A DNA stretch of 64,000 nt, taken from Stieleria sp. JC731. GTDB lineage: Bacteria; Planctomycetota; Planctomycetia; Pirellulales; Pirellulaceae. The DNA is taken from positions 682,001 to 746,000 of the forward strand of contig NZ_JAJKFQ010000011.1 of NCBI RefSeq assembly GCF_020966635.1, given 5' to 3'. Each line of letters opens with the position of its first letter. Within the stretch, counting starts at the first letter, position 1. Position numbers and translations under genes: made by a program. The notes beneath the pieces were generated by a model, which ran no database searches, was not told the DNA's origin, and was given only the letters and a program-made list of their open reading frames with translations. This document shows, piece after piece, positions 1-10,400 of the stretch.

Positions 1-2506
1 CACGTTTGGCGTCTTTAACAGCGACGTTCGGATCGGCTAGCAGTTTCTTGAAGCTTCCGTTGGCGATTTCGGCACGTTGGCTAATCACTTCGGGGTGACG
101 CAGCAGGCTCTTTGGGGTGAGGACAACAAGAGGCTTGCGCCATTTGCGAATGACCTGTCGACGCAGCAAGTGAAAGTATTGCGCCGGAGTTGTCGGTTGG
201 CAGACTTGGATGTTGTGTTCAGCGCTCATGGCCAAGAAACGTTCAACACGAGCGCTGCAGTGTTCGGGGCCTTGGCCTTCGAAACCGTGTGGCAACAGCA
301 TGACCAATCCGCTGAGCCGATTCCATTTGTCTTCGGCGCTGGCGATAAACTGGTCAACAATCACCTGAGCACAATTCCAGAAGTCACCGAACTGCGCTTC
401 CCACATGACGAGGTCGTTGGGTGCATCAAGTGAGTAGCCGTATTCGAATCCTAGGACACCAGCTTCGCTGAGCGGGCTGTTGTGGATTTCGATACTGACG
501 TCATCGTTGGCCAGCGAAGTCAACGGCATGAAGGTCTCGCCGGTTTTAACATCATGCTGAACCGCATGTCGTTGTGAAAACGTTCCGCGTTGACAGTCTT
601 GTCCGGTCAGGCGAACGGAATGTCCGCCGGACATCAATGTTGCAAACGCGGCCAATTCAGCCGTCGCCCAGTCGAAGGGCAATTCGCCTTTTGACATCTT
701 CCGGCGGTTGGCGATCAGTCGCTTCAGTTTCTTGTGCGGCGCGAACTCATCGGGCAGGCGAGTGATCTCGTCGACAAGTTCGCCGAGTTTTTCTTCATCA
801 ACGGTGGTGTCTGTCGGTTCGACGGGTTCGGGGCCACCGAAGTATTCGGCCCAGCCAGCGGCCAGGGTTTGTGTATCTGGAACGAAGGGTTCGTGCTGGC
901 TGGCTTCAAATTCCGATTCGAGTTTTTCGGTTCGTTTCTTTTGGATCTCTTCTGCATCGGCATCTGTGATCTTGCCGAGCGTTTTAAGACTGTTGAGGTA
1001 CTGTTCGCGAACGCTGGGACGTTGGTCGATCGTCGCGTACATCCGTGGCTGAGTAAATCGCGGCTCGTCGCCTTCGTTGTGTCCCCAGCGGCGGTAGGCG
1101 TATAGGTCGATCACCACATCGCGTTGGAATTCGTTGCGGAAATCCATCGCCAGTGACACAACCTGGGCAACGGCCTCGGGGTCTTCACCGTTGACGTGGA
1201 AAATCGGGATTTGCAGCATCCGTGCGATGTCGGTCGCATAGGTTGTGCTGCGACCGCACTCCGGTTCGGTGGTGAAGCCGACTTGGTTGTTGATCACGAT
1301 GTGCAAGGTTCCGCCGACGCGGTAGCCATTAAGTTGGCTGAGGTTCAGGGTTTCTTGCACGATGCCTTCGCCCGCGAATGCGGCGTCGCCGTGAATCAGC
1401 ATCGTCATGACTTCACGACGGTTTTTGTCACCGCGATGGTCTTGTTTGCAACGGGCTCGTCCCATCGCCACGGTGTTGACGAATTCCAAGTGGCTGGGGT
1501 TAAAGCACAGCGAGATGTGCAACCGGTCTCCGCTGGCGGTTTTCCAGTCACTGCTGTAACCCAAGTGATAGCGAACGTCACCGCCACCACGGTTCATCTC
1601 TGGATTTGGATCATCAAATGACCAGAAAATATTCATTGCACGCTTCTTCATGATGTTTGCCATCACGTTCAAGCGTCCGCGGTGGGCCATTCCCATCACG
1701 ACTTCTTTGACGCCGTGTTCGCCGGCCTTTTCCAGGGCCAAGTCGATCATCGGGATCAGTGTTTCGGCGCCTTCGAGCGAAAACGTCTTGGCACCAACGA
1801 ATTTGCGGCGGACGAATTCTTCGAAAATCGACGCATCGGCCAGTCGGGCATAGATCCGGCGCTGGACCTGGCGTGACAGTTCAAGCCGATTTTCGGTGCT
1901 TTCCATCCGTTGCTGCAGCCAATCGCGAATGTTGCGATTGTCGATATGCATGAACTGCGCACCGATGGAACGGCAGTAGGTGTTCTGCAGTTTTGTAAGG
2001 ATGGCGTCCAGTGTGTCGCCTTTGACATGCTCGACCGCCGAGGAATCGAGCCGCCGCTGCAAGTCGGTTTTGCTAAGCCCATAGCGTGTCGGGCTCAGCT
2101 CTGGTGGCATCGAGCGATCAATCCCCAGTGGGTCCAGCTGAGCGCGGAGGTGTCCTCGCACACGATACTCACGCACCAATTGGTTGACCCGGTCCTGCAT
2201 CCGCGACATCCAAAGGGCTTGGTCGGTCGCTTCGTCACCGGTTGATCCCTTGGCTGCGCGAGCGATCGCGGCGCCAATCGAGGGTGGTGCAGGTGCTTCG
2301 GCAACGGCGGTCTGCTGGCCATTGCCGGAGGACTTTGCCAAACTGGCGCCGCCCGAACTTGATGCGGTCTTCGCGGCGCTGCCTTTGCCAGGCGAGACAA
2401 CCATGAATTGTTCGAAATATTGCCGCCAGGTCTCCGGGACACTTTCGGAATCCTGGACATATTGGACATACAGTTCATCGATGTAGTCCAAGCTAAACGT
2501 ATTCAT
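1..2506 (-). CDS. sucA: 2-oxoglutarate dehydrogenase E1 component, partial (C-terminus beyond window)
   Basis: Thiamine-diphosphate E1 subunit of the 2-oxoglutarate dehydrogenase complex: decarboxylates 2-oxoglutarate and passes the succinyl group to the E2 lipoyl domain (TCA cycle, cytoplasm). About 835 residues are visible on the minus strand; the family is usually 900-960 aa, so roughly the last 100 residues lie left of base 1. The N-terminus carries the E2-binding segment typical of SucA (YIDELYVQYVQDSESVP, then WRQYFEQF), followed by a low-complexity Ala/Ser/Gly linker. The MAHRGRLNV motif is near residue 275. The ThDP motif starts at GDAAFAGEG near 370 and ends at INNQVGFTT near 405. 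The transketolase-type pyrimidine-binding domain (SGGHSVRLTGQDCQRGTFS) is near 630. ATG at 2506 is chosen because the homologous N-terminal motif follows at once; no clear Shine-Dalgarno is visible. No sucB is present in the window. Confidence 0.96.
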   Translation of the reverse strand, partial: MNTFSLDYIDELYVQYVQDSESVPETWRQYFEQFMVVSPGKGSAAKTASSSGGASLAKSSGNGQQTAVAEAPAPPSIGAAIARAAKGSTGDEATDQALWMSRMQDRVNQLVREYRVRGHLRAQLDPLGIDRSMPPELSPTRYGLSKTDLQRRLDSSAVEHVKGDTLDAILTKLQNTYCRSIGAQFMHIDNRNIRDWLQQRMESTENRLELSRQVQRRIYARLADASIFEEFVRRKFVGAKTFSLEGAETLIPMIDLALEKAGEHGVKEVVMGMAHRGRLNVMANIMKKRAMNIFWSFDDPNPEMNRGGGDVRYHLGYSSDWKTASGDRLHISLCFNPSHLEFVNTVAMGRARCKQDHRGDKNRREVMTMLIHGDAAFAGEGIVQETLNLSQLNGYRVGGTLHIVINNQVGFTTEPECGRSTTYATDIARMLQIPIFHVNGEDPEAVAQVVSLAMDFRNEFQRDVVIDLYAYRRWGHNEGDEPRFTQPRMYATIDQRPSVREQYLNSLKTLGKITDADAEEIQKKRTEKLESEFEASQHEPFVPDTQTLAAGWAEYFGGPEPVEPTDTTVDEEKLGELVDEITRLPDEFAPHKKLKRLIANRRKMSKGELPFDWATAELAAFATLMSGGHSVRLTGQDCQRGTFSQRHAVQHDVKTGETFMPLTSLANDDVSIEIHNSPLSEAGVLGFEYGYSLDAPNDLVMWEAQFGDFWNCAQVIVDQFIASAEDKWNRLSGLVMLLPHGFEGQGPEHCSARVERFLAMSAEHNIQVCQPTTPAQYFHLLRRQVIRKWRKPLVVLTPKSLLRHPEVISQRAEIANGSFKKLLADPNVAVKDAKR

Positions 2507-3254
2507 ATCAACCGATGCCGATTGCGAATGTCGTCGACCACATTGGGAAGGTTGTGCCGACGAGTGTACTTCTTAATTGACGGAGCGAATCGCGACGTTG
2601 TCGCAGGCCGATGAAGGCGAATTGGCCGACGCGATAGCGACACTCCCAATTGTCCTGCCGCTACTTTTGTCAGTCTAGAATTCCTTCGTTTAATCGTCAC
2701 CTACAGCCAGACGCCCCGCAGTTCGTTTTCTGCAAAATTCCCAAACTGGTTTTTTCGTTTCAGTTTGTGCGGATTCCCAGTTCGATATCAGGGACCGCCC
2801 TCAGCGTTTCGGCGATCAGCGAAGCGTATTTGAGTTAATGCAGACAGACTTTGCTCGAATCCTCTGCAATTCGCCAAACGCAAAGCCCGGTCGGTGCTTG
2901 CACGGGCGATTTGGCTGGTCAGTCACACGAGTGCTTCGTTCCAACTCGATTTTAGGATTAGCCGTATGGCTTTAGCCACGGTTTCAGTGCAGTAACCGGG
3001 GCTAACGCCCGTCGGCTGATGACCCGAACCCGTATTTTCTTATGGAACGAAGCACTCGATTGATCATTCGCTGATCACTTTTTGACCAACGACAACGCAA
3101 CCCGCTTTCCTAGTGCCGGCCCGCCACGATAACTCTTGTTGGCTGATCGGCTGCGTAAACGCTATCCTAGCGGTGCATTCACGGCATCGCACCGAACGCT
3201 CTTTGAACGGTTCGGTATGCCAGAGGCGAATTATGACGATCATGGAGGTGAAAA
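2507..3254. other. Gene-free stretch between sucA and the secreted orphan
   Basis: No convincing coding sequence. It holds the sucA promoter side and a 131-bp MITE-like palindromic element (2928-3058), listed separately. The last 20 bases carry a good ribosome-binding site for the next gene. A GG-N10-GC pair near 3141-3154 resembles a sigma-54 promoter only loosely and is not called. Confidence 0.6.
2928..3058. repeat. MITE-like element with 16-bp perfect terminal inverted repeats around a nested hairpin
   Basis: Terminal repeats CGAGTGCTTCGTTCCA (2928-2943) and its exact reverse complement (3043-3058) bound a 131-bp segment. Inside lies a second inverted repeat: an arm starting AGCCGTATGGC and ending CCACGGTT, then an arm starting AACCGGGGCTAACGCC and ending GTCGGCT. 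These inner arms belong to the same half-site family as the arrays near 13.6-14.1 kb and 22.2-22.7 kb, but in the opposite order. No transposase is present. It could be a non-autonomous mobile element or a structured intergenic repeat. Confidence 0.65.
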
Positions 3255-4124
3255 GTGCAGGTAATGAAACGCAATCAAAGGCAGCTGTCTCGATCTCGGT
3301 CAAAGTTGATTGTTGCCGGGGTGATGGGACTCGCCGTAACTGCGGCGATTGGCAGTGCGGCGATTTCCAGCGATGACGCCCCTATCCAGACAAAACCTGC
3401 CCAAACAAGACCGACCCAGAATGCTGCCCAGCCGGCCAATCAACGCTGGGTAAATCAACACTGGGCCAATCAACGCTGGGCACAGCTTTCCAATGGTCAA
3501 GCACGCACGCCAGTCGGGACGGCTACGACTGACACGGGGCTGGCAAAAGAAACGCCCGATGCCAGAACGCCAGCTTTTGAGCCGCTGACGATCGAGAAGA
3601 CGCCGCTGGGGACCGCGATTACAATGCCCCAGGGCGTGACACCGCCTTCGGCTGATATTCAGGACAACCCTGCGATCGAGGAAGCGATTCGTCGAGCACT
3701 GGATTCTCCGAACGATGTCGGGCCGATTAATAACCCAATGCTGGGGGACGTCATCAATGTCATCCGCGGGCAAAAAAGCGTGCTAGCCGGGTCGACGCTT
3801 GAAGAGATGCTTCGAGAGGACCAACCGGAAACGTCCCAGTCCGATCCAAGTTCAAGTCGGCGTGATCAGTCATCGCGTCAAATGCGCGCTGCGGAGTCAT
3901 TGTTGAGGTCGAGCCGATTGTTGGAGCAAACTGGTGCAGGCGGTGATTCGCGGGATCAGTTGATTCGTCAAATGCGTTCGGAGGCAGCAAGGTTATTGAA
4001 TGAAGCGTTGAAGCCGGCCGAATCGTCACCGGCGAACCAGCCAGCCGAAATTCCTGTGAAGCAAACTTTGGATCAGGCGACTGCCACCGGATCAGGCAAT
4101 GCTCCAGAGCATCGCAACCGATGA
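3255..4124 (+). CDS. Secreted or membrane-anchored orphan protein, Gln/Asn-rich
   Basis: Unrecognised protein of 289 aa. GTG at 3255 is preferred because GGAGG ends six bases before it (3244-3248); an ATG at 3264 is the alternative. A basic N-terminus is followed by a hydrophobic segment (LIVAGVMGLAVTAAIGSAAI, about residues 18-37), which reads as a signal peptide or N-terminal anchor. Next is a Pro/Thr/Gln/Asn-rich region with short imperfect repeats of the type NQRW/NQHWANQRW (about residues 60-75), then a predicted helical half with charged residues and MRAAESLLRSSRLLEQ-like segments. No cysteines suggest heme or metal binding. It precedes the multiheme cytochrome on the same strand, 113 bp apart, but no link in function is visible. 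Confidence 0.75.
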   Translation: MQVMKRNQRQLSRSRSKLIVAGVMGLAVTAAIGSAAISSDDAPIQTKPAQTRPTQNAAQPANQRWVNQHWANQRWAQLSNGQARTPVGTATTDTGLAKETPDARTPAFEPLTIEKTPLGTAITMPQGVTPPSADIQDNPAIEEAIRRALDSPNDVGPINNPMLGDVINVIRGQKSVLAGSTLEEMLREDQPETSQSDPSSSRRDQSSRQMRAAESLLRSSRLLEQTGAGGDSRDQLIRQMRSEAARLLNEALKPAESSPANQPAEIPVKQTLDQATATGSGNAPEHRNR

Positions 4125-4237
4125 TGTCCGACGGAGGGGGAATAAACCGAGAGCGAGCTGATTGCTTCGTTGTCATCCCTCCCTGAACCTTCCCCCTTAC
4201 CTTCAAACCATCACGCGACCACGGTCGCTTCGATTCA

Positions 4238-6727
4238 TTGTCCGCACGTCGTCACAAGAAACAGTCTGTTCGTCCACTGGACGCGAAGAAATCGCCGAGT
4301 GCTTCGTCGGATGCGGATCAAGGCGTTCCGCCATCGACCGATACCATCGCCAATGACGGAGCACGTGCGAATGTGAAACGCCCGCGCTGGCTTTTATTCG
4401 CCTCGGTAATCGTGTTGCTAGCCGCGGGAGGGGTGTTTGCAGATTACTTCTCCGCGATGCCGGAAGGGATCACGCCCACTTTCGTTGGACGTCAAGCTTG
4501 CGTGGATTGCCATCAAGCGGAAACCAAAGCCTTCATCGGATCCGATCACGATAAAGCCATGGATTTGGCGACCGATGAAACGGTTTTGGGTGACTTCAAT
4601 GATGTCACGTTCGAGCACGATGGGCTGCAAAATCGAATGTACCGAGACGGCAAGCGTTTTATGGTGCATACCGATGGCGAAGACGGCCAGATGCACGACT
4701 TCGAAGTCAAGTATGTCTTTGGGGTCTATCCACTGCAGCAGTACATGGTCGAATTTGATGATGACAAGCCGTCGCCGGACAAAGGAAAATCGTCTGAAAG
4801 TGCCGATTCGAATTCTGGCCCTGATCAAGCCGAGCCTGCGACGTGCGAAGTCGGGCGACTGCAAGTGCTGCGTATTTCCTGGGACAGTCGCGATAAACGC
4901 TGGTTTTATCTGCGACCGCCAGATGTGAGCGACAAACTTGCCGCGGACGACCCTTTGCACTGGACCGGAATCGCACAACGTTGGCAAACGATGTGTGCGG
5001 AATGTCACTCGACGAATTTGCAAACCAATTTCGATCCGAAAACGGTGACTTATCACACAACTTTTTCCGAGATCGATGTCAGCTGCGAGGCATGTCACGG
5101 ACCGGCGTCTTTGCACGTTGAGCTAGCGAACAAGAAATCCATGTTCTGGGATCGACGCTATGGTTACGGTCTTGTCAATCAGCTCAAGGGTGACGATCCC
5201 GAACCGCAGCTGCAGACATGTGCCCCATGCCACAGTCGGCGTGGTGTGATGGATGACAGTGGGACCGGTGGTCCGAATTACTGTGATCACTATCGATTAG
5301 AGACGCTTGGTGAGTTGACGTACCACGGCGACGGTCAAATCAAAGATGAAGACTATGTTTATGGTTCGTTCATCCAAAGCAAGATGTACCACAAGAGCAT
5401 TCGTTGTACCGACTGTCATGATCCACACTCACTAAAGCTTAAACACCCAGGCAATCAGACCTGTACGTCGTGCCATCAGCACCCTGCCGGAAAGTACGAT
5501 GTTGTTTCGCACCATCAGCACGCACCAGGATCCGAAGGTGCAAAGTGCGTGAATTGTCATATGCCCGAGACGACTTATATGGAAGTCGACCCACGGCGTG
5601 ACCACAGCATTCGAGTGCCTCGCCCGGATTTGTCGGTCTCATTGGGGACGCCCAACGCTTGCAGTCGCTGTCACGTTCAGGACCAGCTGAAAAACTTGGC
5701 ACCGGAGCAGAAGAGCCGATTCGAAGCCTATGACTATGCACGGTGGCTTCGGGTTGCCGAAGAGACTCCCGAGATGCCGATTGGGAATGATGGTGAATCG
5801 ATTCGACAGTTGATCAAAGAGACGGATCAGTGGTGCGACGCTGCGTGTGACCAATGGTATGGAGCAGAACGCAAAAAGGAGCCGCATTTCGCAGAAGCTC
5901 TTGTGCCGCTCCGCCAAGGTGATCCCGAAGGCATTGAACGCGCAGCGGAGTTTCTCTCTTATGACGACCACCGGGCTCCGGCAATCGCGCGTGCGACACT
6001 TTTGGAAGAGCTCGCCCGGCGGCGTGTGATGGGGCTGCCCAACTTGGTCAATTCAATTTTGAATGACCAAGATGAACACCCAATGGTTCGTTCCAGTGCC
6101 GCATCCATTCTGCCTTCGACCGGTTCGACCCAAACTCGCGAACAGCTTGTCAAGTTGCTCGACGATCCATCGCGTTTGGTGCGCTCGACGGCTGCCCAAA
6201 GTTTGGTGCATTCACAAGAGCTATCGCGTTTGTCAGCTGCTCAACGTGCCAAGTTAAATACCGCTTTGGATGAAGTTCACGACGAGTTGATGGTTTCATC
6301 GGACCGTTCGGGAGCCCACCTTGGCTGGGGGATCATTTGCGAACGATTGGGGCGAATTCCGGATGCGATCAATGCGTATCAAGATGCCATTCGTGTCGAG
6401 CCGAGGACGACCGGTCCGCATGCAAATCTGGCATCGCTTTATGAGCGAATCGCTGAGAGCGTTAATCCAGCCGAGCGCGAAAAATACCTTGCCGCAGCAG
6501 CTAAACTTAGGAAACAGAATTTGGGGCTTTTGGCTCGCGATGCGGAACTGGCTCCGGAATTGGCACCGATCCAATTTCAGTACGGTTTGGCTCTTTATCT
6601 GGATGGGCAACTCGACAAGTCGTTGGAACAATTGAAAAAAGCTGTCGATCTTGATCCCGAAAACCCGCAGTTCAAAGTGGCCTATGATGAGCTTCGGGCC
6701 AAACTGGAGTCGGATGCCGGGCAGTAA
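4238..6727 (+). CDS. Octaheme c-type cytochrome with HEAT and TPR repeats
   Basis: Membrane-anchored multiheme electron-transfer protein of up to 829 aa. An N-terminal transmembrane segment (WLLFASVIVLLAAGGVFA, about 52-69) is followed by eight CxxCH heme-attachment motifs: CVDCH, CAECH, CEACH, CAPCH, CTDCH, CTSCH, CVNCH and CSRCH. After the hemes come HEAT-like repeats (about 560-680) and TPR units (about 690-820; for example PDAINAYQDAIRVEP and DKSLEQLKKAVDLDP). The layout matches the cytochrome c554/multiheme family common in planctomycetes. A periplasmic or paryphoplasmic location is inferred from the N-terminal anchor and heme motifs. The start is uncertain: TTG 4238 opens the frame, but an in-frame GTG just before KRPRWLL would also keep the anchor. 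Redox partner and substrate cannot be read from the sequence. Confidence 0.9.
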   Translation: MSARRHKKQSVRPLDAKKSPSASSDADQGVPPSTDTIANDGARANVKRPRWLLFASVIVLLAAGGVFADYFSAMPEGITPTFVGRQACVDCHQAETKAFIGSDHDKAMDLATDETVLGDFNDVTFEHDGLQNRMYRDGKRFMVHTDGEDGQMHDFEVKYVFGVYPLQQYMVEFDDDKPSPDKGKSSESADSNSGPDQAEPATCEVGRLQVLRISWDSRDKRWFYLRPPDVSDKLAADDPLHWTGIAQRWQTMCAECHSTNLQTNFDPKTVTYHTTFSEIDVSCEACHGPASLHVELANKKSMFWDRRYGYGLVNQLKGDDPEPQLQTCAPCHSRRGVMDDSGTGGPNYCDHYRLETLGELTYHGDGQIKDEDYVYGSFIQSKMYHKSIRCTDCHDPHSLKLKHPGNQTCTSCHQHPAGKYDVVSHHQHAPGSEGAKCVNCHMPETTYMEVDPRRDHSIRVPRPDLSVSLGTPNACSRCHVQDQLKNLAPEQKSRFEAYDYARWLRVAEETPEMPIGNDGESIRQLIKETDQWCDAACDQWYGAERKKEPHFAEALVPLRQGDPEGIERAAEFLSYDDHRAPAIARATLLEELARRRVMGLPNLVNSILNDQDEHPMVRSSAASILPSTGSTQTREQLVKLLDDPSRLVRSTAAQSLVHSQELSRLSAAQRAKLNTALDEVHDELMVSSDRSGAHLGWGIICERLGRIPDAINAYQDAIRVEPRTTGPHANLASLYERIAESVNPAEREKYLAAAAKLRKQNLGLLARDAELAPELAPIQFQYGLALYLDGQLDKSLEQLKKAVDLDPENPQFKVAYDELRAKLESDAGQ

Positions 6728-6894
6728 ACATGACAGGTTTTGCAGCCAGCAGATTTTGATTGTCGCCCTTCACTCCGTGAAGGTAGCGTTCCGTCCCCAG
6801 GATCATGCGGAGGAGAAGGTGCAAAACAAAGTCATCAGGCTGCTCAGCGACGAGGCGTTTAACAACCACTTTGCTCCGATAATGTCGAACGTGA

Positions 6895-7281
6895 ATGCGT
6901 GCTTTGCTAAAATACTTCGCCGATTTATGGAACAATTGGACCGGTGATCGTGAGATGGAGTTGGCGATCCGCAAGTATCTCAACAGCAACGGATACTTCG
7001 GTAGCTCCATGAAGCTACAAAATGTGCGATTGGTCGCGGTCCAGCGCCCCGGTTGGCTTCAGATCTATCGGTTCGAAGCGGTGGCGCGTGTCGAGCTACC
7101 GGCTTCTGATGGTCCGGAACCGGAACCGGTGTATCATCAGCTCTACGGGTTGGTGAAGGACGACATTCGGCACAAAATACTGGTGGTTCGGGCATTCGAG
7201 TCGTCTTTGCAGCGACGCAAACTGTATCGCGAATGGGCCGAGGATTTGATCGAGCTGCGCGGGGCGCATGGCTTAGGCTAG
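6895..7281 (+). CDS. Small conserved-type orphan protein (128 aa)
   Basis: Unrecognised 128-aa protein without signal peptide or membrane segment. It is compact and mixed alpha/beta in appearance: an N-terminal helix rich in aromatic residues (LLKYFADLWNNW), a middle of alternating hydrophobic strands (VRLVAVQRPGWLQIYRFEA) and a basic C-terminal helix (SSLQRRKLYREWAEDLIELR). Codon use resembles neighbouring real genes, and the composition is not shadow-like. It lies between the cytochrome and the M28 peptidase gene on the same strand, with gaps of about 170 bp on each side, so co-transcription is possible but not shown. Confidence 0.65.
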   Translation: MRALLKYFADLWNNWTGDREMELAIRKYLNSNGYFGSSMKLQNVRLVAVQRPGWLQIYRFEAVARVELPASDGPEPEPVYHQLYGLVKDDIRHKILVVRAFESSLQRRKLYREWAEDLIELRGAHGLG

Positions 7282-7455
7282 TGGTCAGTCGATTTGCGAC
7301 TGCCGCCTTTCAATCCGCGGGAGTAGCGGTTTTCCGGCTGGGTTGGCAGAATCGAAGGTGACTTTAGAAAAGGCCAAAGCTGAAGATCAACAAGTCCTTT
7401 GCGTTCGGGCGAACCACACGATTCCTTTTGATGAAACTACAACAACGTTGACAAC

Positions 7456-10400
7456 GTGATGCGAATTTATCAATCACTGCTCGTTCTTTTGTTCGCCACC
7501 ACACAGGTAGCGATTCCCCAAGAGCCGGCTAGTAAAGAAGACGTCCAAACGAGTGATCCCGCTGCGGCTGTCGACGAGCAAGAGCTATCTGCGGAAAAAG
7601 AAGCCGAGTTGATTTCGTCCACACGGCAGATCACGTTCGAAGGCCGCCGCGCCGGTGAAGGCTACTTCAGTCGTGACGGGCAGAAGATGGTCTTCCAAAG
7701 TGAGCGTGATCCAGCCAATCCGTTCTATCAAATCTTCTTGATGGACTTGGCAACCGGTGACATTGAAAAGGTTTCGCCGGGACAGGGCCGAACAACCTGT
7801 GCTTGGATTCATCCCGAAGGCGACCGGGTATTGTTTTCGAGTACACATCATGACCCGACCTCGGTCGCCCAGCAACAAGACCTGCTGCAGCGTCGGCTGA
7901 CCGGTGATGTGCCACGCTACGAATGGAACTACGACCCGGAATATGAGCTTTATGAACGTCTCGACGACGGATCGTACAAGCGATTGTCCAATGCGAGGGG
8001 CTATGATGCCGAGGCGAGCTACAGCCCCGACGGAACACAGATCGTTTTCGCATCCAACCGCGCTGCCTATCAAAAACAGCTTTCGGAGCGAGAAACAGAA
8101 CTGCTGAAGCATGATCAGCAGTACTTCATCGACCTCTATATCATGGATGCAGATGGTTCGAACGTCCGGCAGCTAACCGATGTTCCAGGCTACGATGGCG
8201 GGCCGTTCTTTTCACCTGATGGCGAACGCATCTGCTGGCGACGTTTTGCCGAAGACGGCCTGACTGCCGAAATCTATACGATGAAACGGGACGGTTCGGA
8301 CGTCCGACGATTGACCGAAATCAATGCCATGAGTTGGGCGCCATTTTTTCATCCCAGTGGCGACTATCTGATCTTCACGACCAATCGCCATGGGTTTGGC
8401 AACTTTGAACTCTATTGCGTGCGGGCGGATGGCAAGGGCGAACCAGTGCGTGTGACTTACACCGATGGCTTTGACGGGTTGCCAGTGTTCCTGCCGGATG
8501 GGAATCAACTGTCTTGGACAAGCAATCGTACTCCGGAAAAACGTTCGCAGATCTTTTTGGGGAAATGGAACGATGCCGAGATTCGCAAGCGATTGGGGAT
8601 CGGCGAATCCGGTGATCAAACAGACGCTTCGGAAGCAGCGAAGTTGGCTGCGGAGGAATCGTTGCCCGATTTTTCACCTCAGGATGTGGCTCGACACGTC
8701 GACTATCTAACTCGCCCTGAACTGGAAGGCCGATTGACCGGAACCGAAGGGGAGAAACGGGCGACCGCTTACGTCGCGGCTTATTTGGAAAGCCTGGGGT
8801 TTGTACCAGCGGGCCAAGACGGAACGTTCTTTGATGAATTTGAATTTCCCGCAGGTTGTGAAATTGCGGACGGAAATGAGCTATCGATTGGGGACACCAA
8901 AGCGGAGCTGAATCGCGATTGGCGTCCGCTCGCGTTTTCCGCAGATATCGAAATTGAGCCCACCGAAGTTGTCTTTGCGGGCTATGGAATGCGAGTGCCA
9001 GGCTCGGATGAAGTTCAGGAGTATGACAGCTATGTGCACCTGAACGTTGCCGGTCGATGGGTGATGGTTTTTCGCGATATGCCACAAGACATTTCTCCCG
9101 AACGTCGGCAGCAAATGGCTCGTTACAGTTCGCCGCGTCGAAAAGCATCCTTTGCTCGTGATCTCGGTGCGAAAGGGATCATCTTCGTCGCTGGCCCGAC
9201 CAGTAAAGTTCGCAATCAACTGATCCAATTTGATTCCGCAGCGTCAGCATCGGGAGTCAGCATCGCGGCCATTTCGATCACCAACGAGATGGCGGAAAAA
9301 TTGTTCTCAGAGGCTGACGGCAAGCTTGCCGAGCAACAAGCGTCACTCGATGGCGGTGAGATGGCGTTGGGCTACCTTCTTGAAGGTGAACGTGTCGGGA
9401 CGTCAATCACGGTTGAGAGGAAAACGGGAGTCGGTCGCAACGTCATTGCTCGATTGCCCGCTGATGAGTCAAAGGATGAACCGACTTATCCTTTCGTTTC
9501 GATCGGTGCTCACGTGGATCACCTCGGTCGCGGAGCGGGTAGCAATTCGCTCGCGCGTGAAGACGAACTTGATCAGGTTCACCAAGGCGCCGATGACAAC
9601 GCATCTGGTGTCGCTGCTATGCTGGAAATCGCCCAGTATCTGGCTTCGGAAAAGAACGCCGGTCGCTTAAAGATGCAGCGTGATCTGCTGATCGCGGCTT
9701 GGAGTGGTGAGGAACTGGGCTTGTATGGTTCGCAGGCATTTGTTGAATCGTTCGATGAATTTTTTCCAGATGCGCCGAAGTCAGAAATTGATCCCGAAGC
9801 GGAACGGATCGCCCAAGCACATGGGATGACCAACAACGCAAAGCCACTGACCAAAGCTGTCGCGGTTTATTTGAATTTGGATATGGTCGGTCGCTTGCGT
9901 GAAAAGTTGATCGTTCAAGGGATCGGATCGTCGCCAAAGTTTGAAGCGTTGGTGAATCGCCGAAACGTGCCTGTTGGGTTGCCGCTGACGCTGGACAAGA
10001 CCAGCACGCGTTTGCCTACCGACGCGTCAGCATTTGTGTCACGCGATGTGCCAATCCTTTCGGCCTTCACAGGAGCTCATGAGGACTATCACACTCCACG
10101 TGATACGAAGGAAAAGCTCAACTACGACGGTGCCGCTGACACGGCGAAGTTGTTTGCTCTGCTGTCGCGAGGCTTTTTGACAGATGATTCCGTACCGGAG
10201 TTCAAGCTCGAAGAAGGGCCTCGCGATGAAGAGGAAGTCCCGCGTGCGAGGTTGACTGCTTCACTCGGGACAGTTCCAGACTACGGTGCCGGCAAAATCA
10301 AAGGGCAAAAGCTGAGCGGTGTGCGACCGGGAACCCCTGCCGCCGATGCCGGTCTGCAAGGCGGCGATATTGTCGTCGAGTTGGCAGGTCGCAAGATCGA

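Noticed and set aside
3140-3154. Sigma-54 promoter before the secreted orphan gene
   Set aside because: Spacing of GG and GC is right, but the -24 box (TGGCTG) and the -12 box (CTGC) deviate at several conserved bases.
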